From a virus, in IMG/VR virus record IMGVR_UViG_3300026257_000016, positions 1 to 29,543 of that record: DNA of 29,543 bases. One strand, written 5' to 3'. Below, in pieces: positions 8,655 to 18,121 of this stretch (its first letter is position 1; the number at the start of each line of letters is the position of its first letter). The notes beneath the pieces are model-generated. The model did not search any database and had not been told where the DNA came from. It was given only the letters and a program-made list of their open reading frames with translations. Both the position numbers and the translations under genes were made by a program.

Positions 8655-10190
8655 ATGGCGCTACTAACCGACCAATTTAGAATTTTTACTGCTAGCCGAC
8701 TGATCAAGTCTCTGCAAGGTCCCGATCCTGCTCAGACTGATAGTGAAGCTGGAAGTAGTCGTGATCGTCTGTATGTTTTCATCGGTCGTCCCCAACCTTG
8801 GGATAATGAGAATGCAGCGCCCGCTCCTGTGGACTCTTTCCAAGAGTTTAGTGATGACTTCTCTGACATGATCTCTATGAAGCGAGTGTTGGCGAATGAT
8901 ACTATTCAAGTTATTCGTAGGACTGACTGGATTCCTCCTGAGCAAACCACTGGTGGCTTGGGTTATGTTTACGATATGTATCGTCATGACTACAGCGCAA
9001 CTAAAACCGCGTCTTCTGGTGCTACCAAACTTTATGATGCAGACTTTTACGTTGTTAACTCATCGTATCAAGTCTATAAGTGCATCTATAACGGGACATC
9101 CCCTAGTGATCCTAACGGTAAGCCTTCTACTGTTGAGCCTACGGGTACTTCAACTTCTATTATTACCACTGCTGACGGTTATCGTTGGAAGTATATGTAT
9201 ACGATCCCTGTGGGTCTCGTATTGAAATTCTTCTCTAACGAATACATGCCTGTGCTGAGTGACACCGCTGTGGTGTCTGATGCAATCGGTGGTGAGATTG
9301 ATACGGTTATTATTTCATCCTCTGGTGCAGGGTATAACAATGGCACCTACGAGAATGTACCTATCAAAGGCGATGGTGTTGGCGGTCGTGTTTCTCTGGT
9401 TGTCGATGGGGGTCGCATTGTATCTGCTACTGTTACTTCGGGTGGATCAGGATACAACTTCGGTAAAGTCGTCATCGATGAAGTCAACGGTATCGGTGCA
9501 GGTGCAGGATCAGGCGGCACCGTTGAAGTGATAATTCCTCCAACTGTCGGTCATGGTGCTGATCCAGGGACAGAGATGGGTGGATATCGCGTCATGATTA
9601 ACACCAAGTTTACCTATGCTGAGGGTAGTGGTGACTTCCCAACTGATAACGACTACCGTCGTATTGGTTTGGTGATCAACCCCAACAAATTCGGCACAAC
9701 AGAATTGGCAGCAGATCTTACTCTGTCCGCCACAAAGTCAGTTATCTTTGCTCCTACCTTTACGGGTAACTTTGCTACTGACGAAATTATCACACAGTCT
9801 CGCACAATTGGTGGTCAGCAAGTGACTGCTCGTGGACGTGTGATCTCATGGAATAGCACAACCAAAGTGCTTAAGTATTACCAGAATAGAATCGATGGTG
9901 TCTTCCCTGAATTCACTGGTAGTTTGATTGAGTTTGAAGGTGGTAACCCTGTCGTGGGTGCAACATCTGGTGCATCTGCTGACCCTGATATTAACTTCCC
10001 AATTGTATCAGGTGCATCTACTCGTGTTATTAACAACACTGAGTATGACTTGGGTATGTCTTTTACCAACGGTTATGCAAAACCAGAGGTTGAGCCAAAT
10101 TCGGGTCAGGTTATTTACATAGATAATAGAGGCGCGATTACTCGTGCTGGTGACCAAATCGAAGACATTAAGATCGTAGTAGAGTTCTAA
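8655..10190 (+). CDS. gp8: Baseplate wedge protein gp8
   Basis: This is a 511-residue homologue of T4 gp8, a structural subunit of the baseplate wedge. Landmarks shared with T4 gp8 occur in order: FIGRPQPWDNEN (T4 FGRSEPWSSNEN), GYRWKYMYTIP (T4 GYVWEYLFEIP), NEYMPV near residue 195 (T4 NEYIVV), YRRIGLVINP near 334 (T4 FRQISIITNP), and the C-terminal VIYIDNR...DQIEDIKIVVEF (T4 MIYMENR...DQTEEINILFTF). T4 gp8 has 334 residues. The extra length sits mainly in two places: a Gly-rich SGAGY/SGGSGY segment at about 210-285 and a segment at about 350-455 that includes VVGATSGASAD. Both resemble modules in neighbouring genes. It follows a late promoter and precedes the 2435-residue gene by 3 bases. 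Confidence 0.92.
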   Translation: MALLTDQFRIFTASRLIKSLQGPDPAQTDSEAGSSRDRLYVFIGRPQPWDNENAAPAPVDSFQEFSDDFSDMISMKRVLANDTIQVIRRTDWIPPEQTTGGLGYVYDMYRHDYSATKTASSGATKLYDADFYVVNSSYQVYKCIYNGTSPSDPNGKPSTVEPTGTSTSIITTADGYRWKYMYTIPVGLVLKFFSNEYMPVLSDTAVVSDAIGGEIDTVIISSSGAGYNNGTYENVPIKGDGVGGRVSLVVDGGRIVSATVTSGGSGYNFGKVVIDEVNGIGAGAGSGGTVEVIIPPTVGHGADPGTEMGGYRVMINTKFTYAEGSGDFPTDNDYRRIGLVINPNKFGTTELAADLTLSATKSVIFAPTFTGNFATDEIITQSRTIGGQQVTARGRVISWNSTTKVLKYYQNRIDGVFPEFTGSLIEFEGGNPVVGATSGASADPDINFPIVSGASTRVINNTEYDLGMSFTNGYAKPEVEPNSGQVIYIDNRGAITRAGDQIEDIKIVVEF

Positions 10191-10193
10191 ACG

Positions 10194-13100
10194 ATGCCCC
10201 AGAATACCAATCTAAATATTGCTCCTTATTTCGACGACTTCGATAAGGACAAGAATTTCTACCGAGTGCTATTTCGCCCTGGGTATCCTATCCAAGCGCG
10301 TGAGTTAACGACTCTACAATCGATTCTCCAGAATCAGATTGAATCCATTGGACAACACTTCTTTAAAGAAGGTGCAATGGTCATTCCCGGTCAGGTCGGT
10401 TATGACTTGAGTGTGCAGGCAATCATTCTGCAGCAATCCTTCCTGGGTGTCGATATCGAAACCTACAGGACTCAACTGCATGGTCAGGTTATTGAGGGCA
10501 TCACGACTGGCGTGAAAGCAAAGGTCTTGTATTCAATTCCTGCTTCAGAATCTGAGCGTGGTTACCTCACTCTATACGTTAAGTATATCGAATCTGGTGA
10601 TACAGTTTCTGACACCGCCACTAAAAAATTCCAACCAAACGAGCAGTTACTTGCTGAAAACGAAATTACTTTCGGCACAACACTGATCGAAATCGGATCA
10701 CCATTTGGACAGCTGCTGCCCGTTGACGCTACTGCGATTGCATCTGCTGCATACATTAACAATGGTGTGTACTTTGTTAGAGGTCACTTTGTTGATGTCC
10801 AATCAGCAAACCTAATCCTTGAGCAATATAGCAATAACCCCTCTTATAGAATTGGTCTGGAAGTTAGTGAATCTATTGTTACCCCTGAAGACGATCCGTC
10901 ACTGAATGACAACGCTGCAGGCACTTCAAACTACTCAGCACCTGGCGGTCACAGATTTAAGATTAAGACCACTCTTGTCAAGAAAGCAATCAATGATTCG
11001 ACTGACAAAAACTTCGTTGAGTTACTACGAATTAACAACAGTAAAGTTGAGCAGTTTGTTGATCATACTGCGTATTCAGAGATGGAGAAGTCGATCGCAC
11101 GTCGGACATATGAAGAGTCTGGTGACTATGTTATCGACACTCCCATTATTACACCAAGAGAATGTCTTGATGATGGTTTTAATAACGGGGTCTACACTGT
11201 TTCTCAGACAAGTCAGCAAAACAATACTCCTACAGATGATCTCCTAACCTATGAGATCTCTCCTGGTAGAGCGTACGTTAAAGGATACAGGACTGAATTC
11301 CTTACACCTCAGTATATTGACGCTCCCAAACCTAGAGATTTCTCCTGTGTAGAAAATGGAATTATCCATTTTAGACTAGGTAACTTTGTTAAGGTCTACG
11401 AGCAATATGGTTGGCCTAACCTGACTGGTGAGGGTGTGACTGATGCATACCAAGTTATCGAATTGTATGATGACTGGATTCCTGGGGCATCCAGCTCAAT
11501 TGTCGGTAACCAAATCGGTCGTGCTCGTGTTGTCCAGGTACAGATCGATCAGGCAGACCAGTATGACATGTGGTTCTTTGACCCACAGATGTTTACTGCT
11601 ATTAACTTGGCAGCTGGCGCTAACACTGTTAATGTTGGTGATGTGCTACAAGGTCGCAGCTCTGGTTCTCGTGGTTTCGTTGCTGAATCAGGAAGCCTTG
11701 GTGCCTGCCGTCTAGAGCAGGTCTCTGGTAGTTTCCTTAACAATGAAGTTATTGAAAGAGATGGTCGTGTTGTTGGCACACTGGAAGCAGCACATACCTA
11801 TAACCTGTCTGATGTCCGCCGTTGTGTTGGTAGAAATAGTAGCAACGCTGTAGATTTCGCTGCAAACTGGTTGCTAAATGATGCAGCATCTATTGAGTCC
11901 TCTACTGTTACTGTAAGTGGCACTGGTGCTCTTGCTACTGGTTTTAGGACCAAATTTGCACAGGATCTCCGTCCTGGTGATGTTGTTACTACAACTGCAG
12001 CTGGTCTAAATGGTGACAATACTCTAAGAATTAAGAGAGTTGTCCCCGCGCAGATCGCTACCAACACTGGCAACATCGCTACAGGTGGCACAGCAATCTT
12101 CGACTACCTCAACCAAACTGCTGTCCTGGATGCCACCCTTAAGAGAGGTAGTGGCAACGCTGACGGTGAGTATGCTGAGATGGTAAGGATGCGTCCTTTC
12201 ATCTTCCAGAAAGACTATCAGAATGGTGAGTTGTCTATTGATGCACCTCGTACATCGATGAAGTCAATCTCCGACGAATCATTCTTTGTATACAGGACAT
12301 TCGCTAACAAGACCGTTGTGTCTGGTGGTGTTACTGTGTCTCTGCCTGAATCAGAGCAGTTTGCATCTCTTGATGATGAAAACTATGTGTTGACGGTTGT
12401 TGCTGAGTCTGGATCCTCATACGCTGTTGGATCTAACCTTGACATTGATGCCCTCAATGACCTTGGCACACTGACTGTTACTTTCGGTGCTGACGCACAG
12501 TCTATTACCATCTCTGGTTTGACTAACGTCAACACTGTTAAGTTGACTGCTCTTATCTCTAAGAATATCGTCACCAGAAAGATTAAAACTGCCGCTAAGA
12601 TGCGTGCATTGAAGGTGACTCGCACAAGAATTAACAATGACCAGACTAAGTTTGGTTTGGCATATGGTAATCTGTATGGCACCCGTATTGAAGATGAGGA
12701 AGTTTCATTTGCATTGAATGATGTCTATAAGATTCATGCTGTGTATGAGTCTGAGAATGATAACGATGCTGAATCACCCTACATGGTGTTGTCGGAATCT
12801 ACTTTCTTTGATAATGGATCAGTTGTTGTCGGTAAGACCTCTGGTGCTCGTGGTCGAGTTATCCAGTTTGTCAATAGCACACTGAGACTGTACTTCGTTG
12901 CACTTAACGAAATTCCATTCATACCTGGTGAGACCATTGATGGTGTTGATGATGACGGCAATGCTCTGCAGGCAATTGTTGATGACTCTGAAGGATCTGT
13001 TTCCACAGGATCTAAAGTTATCACAACTCAGTTTGAATTGGAAGGTGGTCAGAAAGCACACTTCTATGACGTTTGTAAACTAACTCGTCTTCCTGGATTC

Positions 13101-16100
13101 TCCCCACCAATTCGTAAGATACTTGTGATCTTTGACTACTTCTTGCATGAGTCTTCAGGTGACTACTTCTCAGCTCAGTCTTACACTGGTATCATGTATA
13201 AGGAGATCCCTAAGAATAAACTGGATGGATCAATTAACTATATCCGTGACCAGATTGACTTCCGTCCTGGTATCGGTGAATTAGCATCAGGCACAGGTAC
13301 CATAACTGCACCGTATTATGTAAACTGTGCGTCACTTGATTTTGGATCTAGGCAATTTGACACCTCTGGTGGTGTTGGTGGATCTACCATCTTTGATATA
13401 CCAAAGGTTAACACAGAATTTAGATGTGACTACTGCTTCTATCTTCCTAGAGCAGACAAGTTGTATTTGACACATGATAACCAACTTAAGATTGTCAAGG
13501 GTGTGTCCTCTGAGGATCTTCCTCATCCTGATAAGATTGATAATGCGATGCTTCTCGCAACGATTGAGATGCGTCCATATGTGTATGACGTTGAGCGTGA
13601 TGTCCTGGTATATCCTGAGATCATCAAACGTTATACCATGAAGGACATTGGGGATCTGGAGACCAGACTCGCTCACGTTGAGTATTACACATCTCTGTCC
13701 CTGCTGGAAGTACAAGCAGATAACACTAAGACATACGATGATAATGGTTTTGACCGTCTGAAGAATGGTTACGTTGTAGACGACTTCACCGACCATACTG
13801 TGGGTGACGTATTCAGTGTTGACTATAAGTGCTCTATGGACTTTAAAGAGGGTCACCTCCGTCCTTCGCACTATACTTCTAACGTGCCCCTGCAAATTAA
13901 CATGGGTGCATCCAGCAACGTCATTAAGACTATTGGAAATATGGTGATGCTGCCTTACGAGGATTTGGCAGTTATTACACAACCTTATGCATCTAGGACT
14001 GAGAATGTTAACCCATTCAACGTGTTTACTTTCATCGGTCGTATTGACCTAACACCTGCATCTGACGACTGGATTGATATCGAGCGTCTGCCTGCCCGTG
14101 TTGAAAACGTTGAAGGTGACTTCTCTGCTGTTGCTAGAGACCTTCAGATTGATCAGAATGGTTTTGCTCCTCTCCAATGGGGTAGTTGGCAGACCAACTG
14201 GACTGGTGAATCGATGCAATCAACCTCTCAAACTAGAAACAGGTCTGGTAGTTTCTCCTCTGGTGGTCGTAGACTCGGTAGATTGGGTCACGGTCAAGGA
14301 AGACAACCACTGTTTGTCCACGAAAGAAGGACATGGCGTGTTGTTAACAACCAAGCAAGGCAAGGTATTAGGACTCGTGTCACTCCCAAGATTGATCGCA
14401 AGTCTCTTGGTGATCACATCCTGTCACAAACAGCAATCCCCTGGATTAGATCCAGAAACATCGGTTTCAACATCGACCGTCTCAAGCCTCGCACAAGGAT
14501 GTATTTCTTCTTCGATGGTGTCAATGTCAGCGGTTATGTGACTCCTAAAATTATTGAGCTTACTAAGTCTTCTACCCAAGATCCCAACTCTAACGAGACA
14601 CCTTTCGTTGTTGGTGAAACTGTGGTGGGTCAGACCTCTGGTGTATGGTTAAAAGTTGCTCCTGCTAATGATGGACATAAGACTGACCCTTATGGTGTTG
14701 GTGCTACTGGACTTGCTGAGTCTTATGCATCACAAACCAACTTCCTGAATATTGATGTCCAGGCAATGGCAGAGACAGTCAACCCCAACTTCTACGGTAA
14801 CATGAACGTGGGTGAAGTCCTTCTTGGATTGACCTCTGGCGCTCGAGCTGTTGTGAGAGACCGTCGTCTTCTTGCTGATAACGTTGGTAACCTTCAAGGT
14901 ACTTTATTCATTCCTTCTCCTAAGAATGATTCCAACCCACGTTGGGCAACTGGCACAAGGACGGTTAGAGTCACAACTTCAGATACGAATGATAGGACTC
15001 CTGGAAATGTGGATTCCTCTGCAGACGCATCATACTCTGCGTCTGGCACCTTGCAGACTGTTAGAGAAAACATTCTTGCCGTCCGTAATGCTGAGATCGT
15101 CCGCGATACAGTTAACGATGAAAGGACTATTATTACAACTAGGACTGAGAGTCGTCAGATTGGTTGGTATGACCCTCTTGCACAATCCTTTATTGTTGAT
15201 GAGGAAGGCGGTGTATTCCTGACAGGTATTGATATATTCTTCAGGACTAAGGACGCTAATATTCCTATCTCAATTCAGGTCAGAACCATGGAGAATGGTT
15301 ATCCTACTAAGGATATTATTCCTTTCTCTGATAATACTATCGATCCTAGCACTGTTGAGTTGTCGGAAAACGCAAGTATTCCTACAAGATTTACATTCAG
15401 ATCTCCTGTTTACATTAAGTCAAACATTGAATATTGCTTCGTGCTTCTGTCTGACTCCAACGAATATAACGTTTGGATCTCCAGAATGGGCGACGTTGAT
15501 GTGACAGGCACGAGGACAATCTCTGAGCAACCATATGCTGGTGTGCTCTTCAAGTCACAAAACGCTTCTACATGGACTGCTGACCAGTATGAAGATTTGA
15601 AGTTTACCATGTATCGTGCTGAGTTTACTCAGAATTTGGGCACAGCAATCTTTAACAACGCTGAGCTTGGTAAGGGTAACAATGGTATTCATAGACTGAT
15701 TGAAAATCCAATTCAGACTCTGAAACCCAAGCAAACTCTCACGCTTCCTGTTGGTAGTAACTATAGCTTTACAGTTGGAGCACGAATCATCCAAACACCT
15801 TCTACCGCAGAAGGTACTATTGTTGAATTCGATTCTGTGGCTGATCCTGAAACTATTACTATTTCAGATATTACTGGTATCTGGTCTGCTGGTTTCCTTG
15901 ATGCCAACAACAACACATTCCAAGGCATTTCATCTTCTCAATCTGTTGCCACGATTGTCCTGTCCGCAATCTACAACGGCACCTTTGATGTTGGTGCTGA
16001 AGTCAGTGGATCTACTTCTGCTGCAACTGGTATTGTTACTGCATATGATTCTGGCAGTCAGACTCTGACACTTAGCTACATTACTAGAGCATTCGATATT

Positions 16101-17501
16101 TCGGATACTCTGTCTGATGCAGGTGGCACATCTGCAACGATCACTAGCATCACCTACAGCGGTGACTCCTACGATGCATACCCAACTGCTGCTCCTTCTT
16201 ATCCTAGCGATGACAAGGAAGTGTTGGTTTATCATAGAAACCATGGTATGCACCAACGTACTAACAACGTTGAGGTTGAGGGCATTATCTCTGAAGTGCC
16301 CCCTACTACACTGACCACTACCCTGACTGCTGGATCAACTTCAATTCAGGTTAATGATGCATCTCAATTCCACACCACTATCAGTGGATCTCCAATTGGT
16401 AACCTTAATCAGGGTTATCTTAAGATTGATGATGAGATTATTCAGTACGCTTCAATCTCTGGCAACGGGCAGGTAATTACAGTTGCTACTTCTGGTAGAG
16501 GTCAGGATGCCACTGCTGATGTTGATCACGCCTCTGGTGCAATTGTTGAATGTTACAACCTTGATGGTATTCCTCTGACGGAAATCAATAGGGTCCACCC
16601 ACAAATCTCCTGCCCATGGTTGGATACCTACATGTTACACATTGATAGTGTTGCAACTAATGGTATTCGTGGCGGTGGCACTAACGTTTATGCTTCTCAG
16701 AATGTCCAGTTTGAAGTCGTTACACCTACGGTGTCTACGATGGTTATGGCAGAAACAAGTATATCAGCAAGACTGAATACCACTACTTCTACATCTGTCG
16801 GAGATGGATCTTCTATAGTTGATCAAAACTCCTTTATTAACAATGGCACTTATGTGGACGTTGTGTTGAATGAGCAAAACGTGTTTACTGCTCCTCAGAT
16901 GGTAGCATCTAAGATTAATGAGCAAAACAAACTGGATGGTAACAAGTCTCTTACTATGTCAGTCATGCTTGAGACTGACAAACCAACCCTCTCTCCTTGC
17001 ATTGACCTTGACCGTGTGTCACTGATTACAACATCTAACCGCGTGAATATGTGGCCAGGTGGACCAGATACTTACGGTCAGCAGTCACAAATTGATAGAG
17101 ATCGAGATGTTTCTACTCTTCCAATTGGTGATCAAAATGCTGCTGTCTATATCACACGTCTCGCACGTCTGGGTAGAGAAGCACGCTCACTGAAGATTGA
17201 TTTCCAAGTCACCCGTCACCCTGCTACCGAGCTTCGTATCTACTACAAGGCATTCAAGGTTGGTGACGCGACTGATCCTAGTACTATTGGTTGGACACAA
17301 ATGGGTCTTCCCACTTCCAATCAAAACTTGGGTGAAGCATATGATACAAGCCCCACAGAAGAATATCTTTGGAAGGATTATACATATGAAGCAAGGGGAC
17401 TTAACTTTAACGCCTTCCAAGTGAAGATTGTTATGAGATCTAAAAATCAAGCACGAGTACCACTCTTAGCTGATCTCAGATCCATTGCCCTTGCAACCTA
17501 A
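10194..17501 (+). CDS. Giant DUF4815-like virion structural protein
   Basis: This is a 2435-residue protein starting 3 bases after gp8. The N-terminal 400 or so residues (FYRVLFRPGYPIQARELTTL, GAMVIPG, YFVRGHFVDV, SPGRAYVKGYRTE) match the DUF4815 family found in phage structural proteins. Modules of the VGETVVGQTSGVWLKV type recur near 11610, 12806, 14600, 14800 and 15976. A strand set with YLKIDDEIIQY...TSGRG...DHASG lies at about 16310-16580. The final 250 residues form a distinct domain (WPGGPDTYG, LRIYYKAF, FQVKIVMRSK) that ends without a tail. No enzyme motif is seen. Position beside gp8 suggests a baseplate-to-fibre connector or large peripheral baseplate protein. It may be what some cyanophage annotations call VrlC, but I cannot confirm that from sequence alone. 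The length makes it one of the largest proteins of the phage. Confidence 0.88.
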   Translation: MPQNTNLNIAPYFDDFDKDKNFYRVLFRPGYPIQARELTTLQSILQNQIESIGQHFFKEGAMVIPGQVGYDLSVQAIILQQSFLGVDIETYRTQLHGQVIEGITTGVKAKVLYSIPASESERGYLTLYVKYIESGDTVSDTATKKFQPNEQLLAENEITFGTTLIEIGSPFGQLLPVDATAIASAAYINNGVYFVRGHFVDVQSANLILEQYSNNPSYRIGLEVSESIVTPEDDPSLNDNAAGTSNYSAPGGHRFKIKTTLVKKAINDSTDKNFVELLRINNSKVEQFVDHTAYSEMEKSIARRTYEESGDYVIDTPIITPRECLDDGFNNGVYTVSQTSQQNNTPTDDLLTYEISPGRAYVKGYRTEFLTPQYIDAPKPRDFSCVENGIIHFRLGNFVKVYEQYGWPNLTGEGVTDAYQVIELYDDWIPGASSSIVGNQIGRARVVQVQIDQADQYDMWFFDPQMFTAINLAAGANTVNVGDVLQGRSSGSRGFVAESGSLGACRLEQVSGSFLNNEVIERDGRVVGTLEAAHTYNLSDVRRCVGRNSSNAVDFAANWLLNDAASIESSTVTVSGTGALATGFRTKFAQDLRPGDVVTTTAAGLNGDNTLRIKRVVPAQIATNTGNIATGGTAIFDYLNQTAVLDATLKRGSGNADGEYAEMVRMRPFIFQKDYQNGELSIDAPRTSMKSISDESFFVYRTFANKTVVSGGVTVSLPESEQFASLDDENYVLTVVAESGSSYAVGSNLDIDALNDLGTLTVTFGADAQSITISGLTNVNTVKLTALISKNIVTRKIKTAAKMRALKVTRTRINNDQTKFGLAYGNLYGTRIEDEEVSFALNDVYKIHAVYESENDNDAESPYMVLSESTFFDNGSVVVGKTSGARGRVIQFVNSTLRLYFVALNEIPFIPGETIDGVDDDGNALQAIVDDSEGSVSTGSKVITTQFELEGGQKAHFYDVCKLTRLPGFSPPIRKILVIFDYFLHESSGDYFSAQSYTGIMYKEIPKNKLDGSINYIRDQIDFRPGIGELASGTGTITAPYYVNCASLDFGSRQFDTSGGVGGSTIFDIPKVNTEFRCDYCFYLPRADKLYLTHDNQLKIVKGVSSEDLPHPDKIDNAMLLATIEMRPYVYDVERDVLVYPEIIKRYTMKDIGDLETRLAHVEYYTSLSLLEVQADNTKTYDDNGFDRLKNGYVVDDFTDHTVGDVFSVDYKCSMDFKEGHLRPSHYTSNVPLQINMGASSNVIKTIGNMVMLPYEDLAVITQPYASRTENVNPFNVFTFIGRIDLTPASDDWIDIERLPARVENVEGDFSAVARDLQIDQNGFAPLQWGSWQTNWTGESMQSTSQTRNRSGSFSSGGRRLGRLGHGQGRQPLFVHERRTWRVVNNQARQGIRTRVTPKIDRKSLGDHILSQTAIPWIRSRNIGFNIDRLKPRTRMYFFFDGVNVSGYVTPKIIELTKSSTQDPNSNETPFVVGETVVGQTSGVWLKVAPANDGHKTDPYGVGATGLAESYASQTNFLNIDVQAMAETVNPNFYGNMNVGEVLLGLTSGARAVVRDRRLLADNVGNLQGTLFIPSPKNDSNPRWATGTRTVRVTTSDTNDRTPGNVDSSADASYSASGTLQTVRENILAVRNAEIVRDTVNDERTIITTRTESRQIGWYDPLAQSFIVDEEGGVFLTGIDIFFRTKDANIPISIQVRTMENGYPTKDIIPFSDNTIDPSTVELSENASIPTRFTFRSPVYIKSNIEYCFVLLSDSNEYNVWISRMGDVDVTGTRTISEQPYAGVLFKSQNASTWTADQYEDLKFTMYRAEFTQNLGTAIFNNAELGKGNNGIHRLIENPIQTLKPKQTLTLPVGSNYSFTVGARIIQTPSTAEGTIVEFDSVADPETITISDITGIWSAGFLDANNNTFQGISSSQSVATIVLSAIYNGTFDVGAEVSGSTSAATGIVTAYDSGSQTLTLSYITRAFDISDTLSDAGGTSATITSITYSGDSYDAYPTAAPSYPSDDKEVLVYHRNHGMHQRTNNVEVEGIISEVPPTTLTTTLTAGSTSIQVNDASQFHTTISGSPIGNLNQGYLKIDDEIIQYASISGNGQVITVATSGRGQDATADVDHASGAIVECYNLDGIPLTEINRVHPQISCPWLDTYMLHIDSVATNGIRGGGTNVYASQNVQFEVVTPTVSTMVMAETSISARLNTTTSTSVGDGSSIVDQNSFINNGTYVDVVLNEQNVFTAPQMVASKINEQNKLDGNKSLTMSVMLETDKPTLSPCIDLDRVSLITTSNRVNMWPGGPDTYGQQSQIDRDRDVSTLPIGDQNAAVYITRLARLGREARSLKIDFQVTRHPATELRIYYKAFKVGDATDPSTIGWTQMGLPTSNQNLGEAYDTSPTEEYLWKDYTYEARGLNFNAFQVKIVMRSKNQARVPLLADLRSIALAT

Positions 17502-17506
17502 CACGG

Positions 17507-17518
17507 TTATTATAATAA
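17507..17518. promoter_or_regulatory. AT-only palindrome containing TATAAT
   Basis: The 12-base perfect palindrome TTATTATAATAA occupies the 29-base gap before the small gene at 17531. It contains an exact TATAAT (17511-17516), 14 bases before the ATG. No -35 box at normal spacing is visible (TTGCAA at 17491 is 14 bases away). It may be a weak promoter, a diverged late octamer or simply AT-rich spacer. Confidence 0.25.
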
Positions 17519-17530
17519 TTATTCTTGGAT

Positions 17531-17803
17531 ATGTCAAGCGAATCTGATTACATCAGACCTTTCAAAGGAGACCTAATCCCTGTCGAGGGCAGGGAAGGTT
17601 GGTATCGTGACCCTGATTCTAATGCAGTTATAAATTGCAATGTGTCAGAGTATGATAACTATATGGCGGCATATGACCGTCGATCCAAGAAGGAAGAGAA
17701 GATGACCACTTTACAAGATGAGGTATCTGGGTTAAAATCAGATATCGGTGAAATCAAAAACCTACTTAAATCATTACTACAAGGAGACAACAATGCCAGC
17801 TGA
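17531..17803 (+). CDS. Small protein with C-terminal coiled coil
   Basis: This is a 90-residue protein. ATG at 17531 is preferred to the TTG two codons upstream. The N-terminal half contains YIRPFKGDLIPVEG and YRDPDSNAVINC, a compact conserved-looking block. Residues about 58-84 have hydrophobic residues at heptad spacing (LQDEVSGLKSDIGEIKNLL), predicting a short coiled coil. It overlaps the next gene by 11 bases, so translation is probably coupled. The family is not named here; its position between a giant structural gene and another small coiled-coil gene suggests a minor virion part or an assembly helper, which is inference. Confidence 0.75.
   Translation: MSSESDYIRPFKGDLIPVEGREGWYRDPDSNAVINCNVSEYDNYMAAYDRRSKKEEKMTTLQDEVSGLKSDIGEIKNLLKSLLQGDNNAS
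17781..17786 (+). promoter_or_regulatory. Shine-Dalgarno AAGGAG fixing the 17793 start
   Basis: AAGGAG lies 6 bases before ATG 17793, inside the end of the preceding gene. It is the clearest ribosome binding site in this part of the window and favours 17793 over the in-frame ATG at 17748, which would give a 56-base overlap. Confidence 0.7.
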
Positions 17804-18041
17804 CGTGACGGAAACTGCCTCTCAGGAGGAATTGCTTGAGCAATTCAAATCTCGCTATCAGGGTCTTTTGAAAGACAACCGCGAGATGGCAGACAAAATT
17901 AAGAGCAATGAAGCTACTGCTCTCAAACTTCTCGGTGCTATTGAGACTCTAGAGTATCTCAGCCCACCTCCACAAGAAGAAGAAGAAATCGAAGAGCGTC
18001 CAGATGGGACTATTGATCCCGACGACCTGGAAAAGACTTGA
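17793..18041 (+). CDS. Small acidic coiled-coil protein
   Basis: This is an 82-residue protein with a strong Shine-Dalgarno (AAGGAG). Residues about 10-50 are helical with heptad character (EELLEQFKSRYQGLLKDN, ALKLLGAIETLEYL). The C-terminus is very acidic with a Pro turn (PPPQEEEEIEERPDG, DPDDLEK). It is the last gene before the terminator, which begins 6 bases after its stop. No known family is recognised; together with the 90-residue gene it forms a pair of small coiled-coil proteins that may act in the same assembly step. Confidence 0.75.
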   Translation: MPADVTETASQEELLEQFKSRYQGLLKDNREMADKIKSNEATALKLLGAIETLEYLSPPPQEEEEIEERPDGTIDPDDLEKT

Positions 18042-18046
18042 CCCCT

Positions 18047-18067
18047 ACCCCCGAAAGGGGGTTTTTT
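18047..18067 (+). terminator. Rho-independent terminator
   Basis: CCCCC (18048-18052), GAAA loop (18053-18056), GGGGG (18057-18061), then six T (18062-18067); A18047 can pair with T18062. This is a short but very strong GC stem with a GNRA loop and U-tract, right after the 82-residue gene. It closes the transcription unit that starts at the late promoter before gp8. Confidence 0.88.
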
Positions 18068-18072
18068 CGTGA

Positions 18073-18080
18073 CATAAATA
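18073..18080 (+). promoter_or_regulatory. T4-type late promoter (CATAAATA)
   Basis: Exact late octamer 6 bases after the terminator U-tract and 41 bases before the fibre ATG at 18122. The layout insulates the fibre-neck-terminase unit from the baseplate unit. The remaining leader has a weak AGGA at about 18107. Confidence 0.75.
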
Positions 18081-18121
18081 AGTCAGACAGACTAACTGTT
18101 GTGCTAGGATCCTTTTAAGCA

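Noticed and set aside
13332-13982. Long open frame on the - strand (216 codons)
   Set aside because: It lies wholly inside the 2435-residue gene, its translation has no recognisable composition or motif, and no promoter or ribosome site supports it.
17748-17792. Upstream ATG for the 82-residue protein
   Set aside because: A strong AAGGAG sits correctly before ATG 17793, while 17748 has no ribosome site and would lengthen the overlap to 56 bases.
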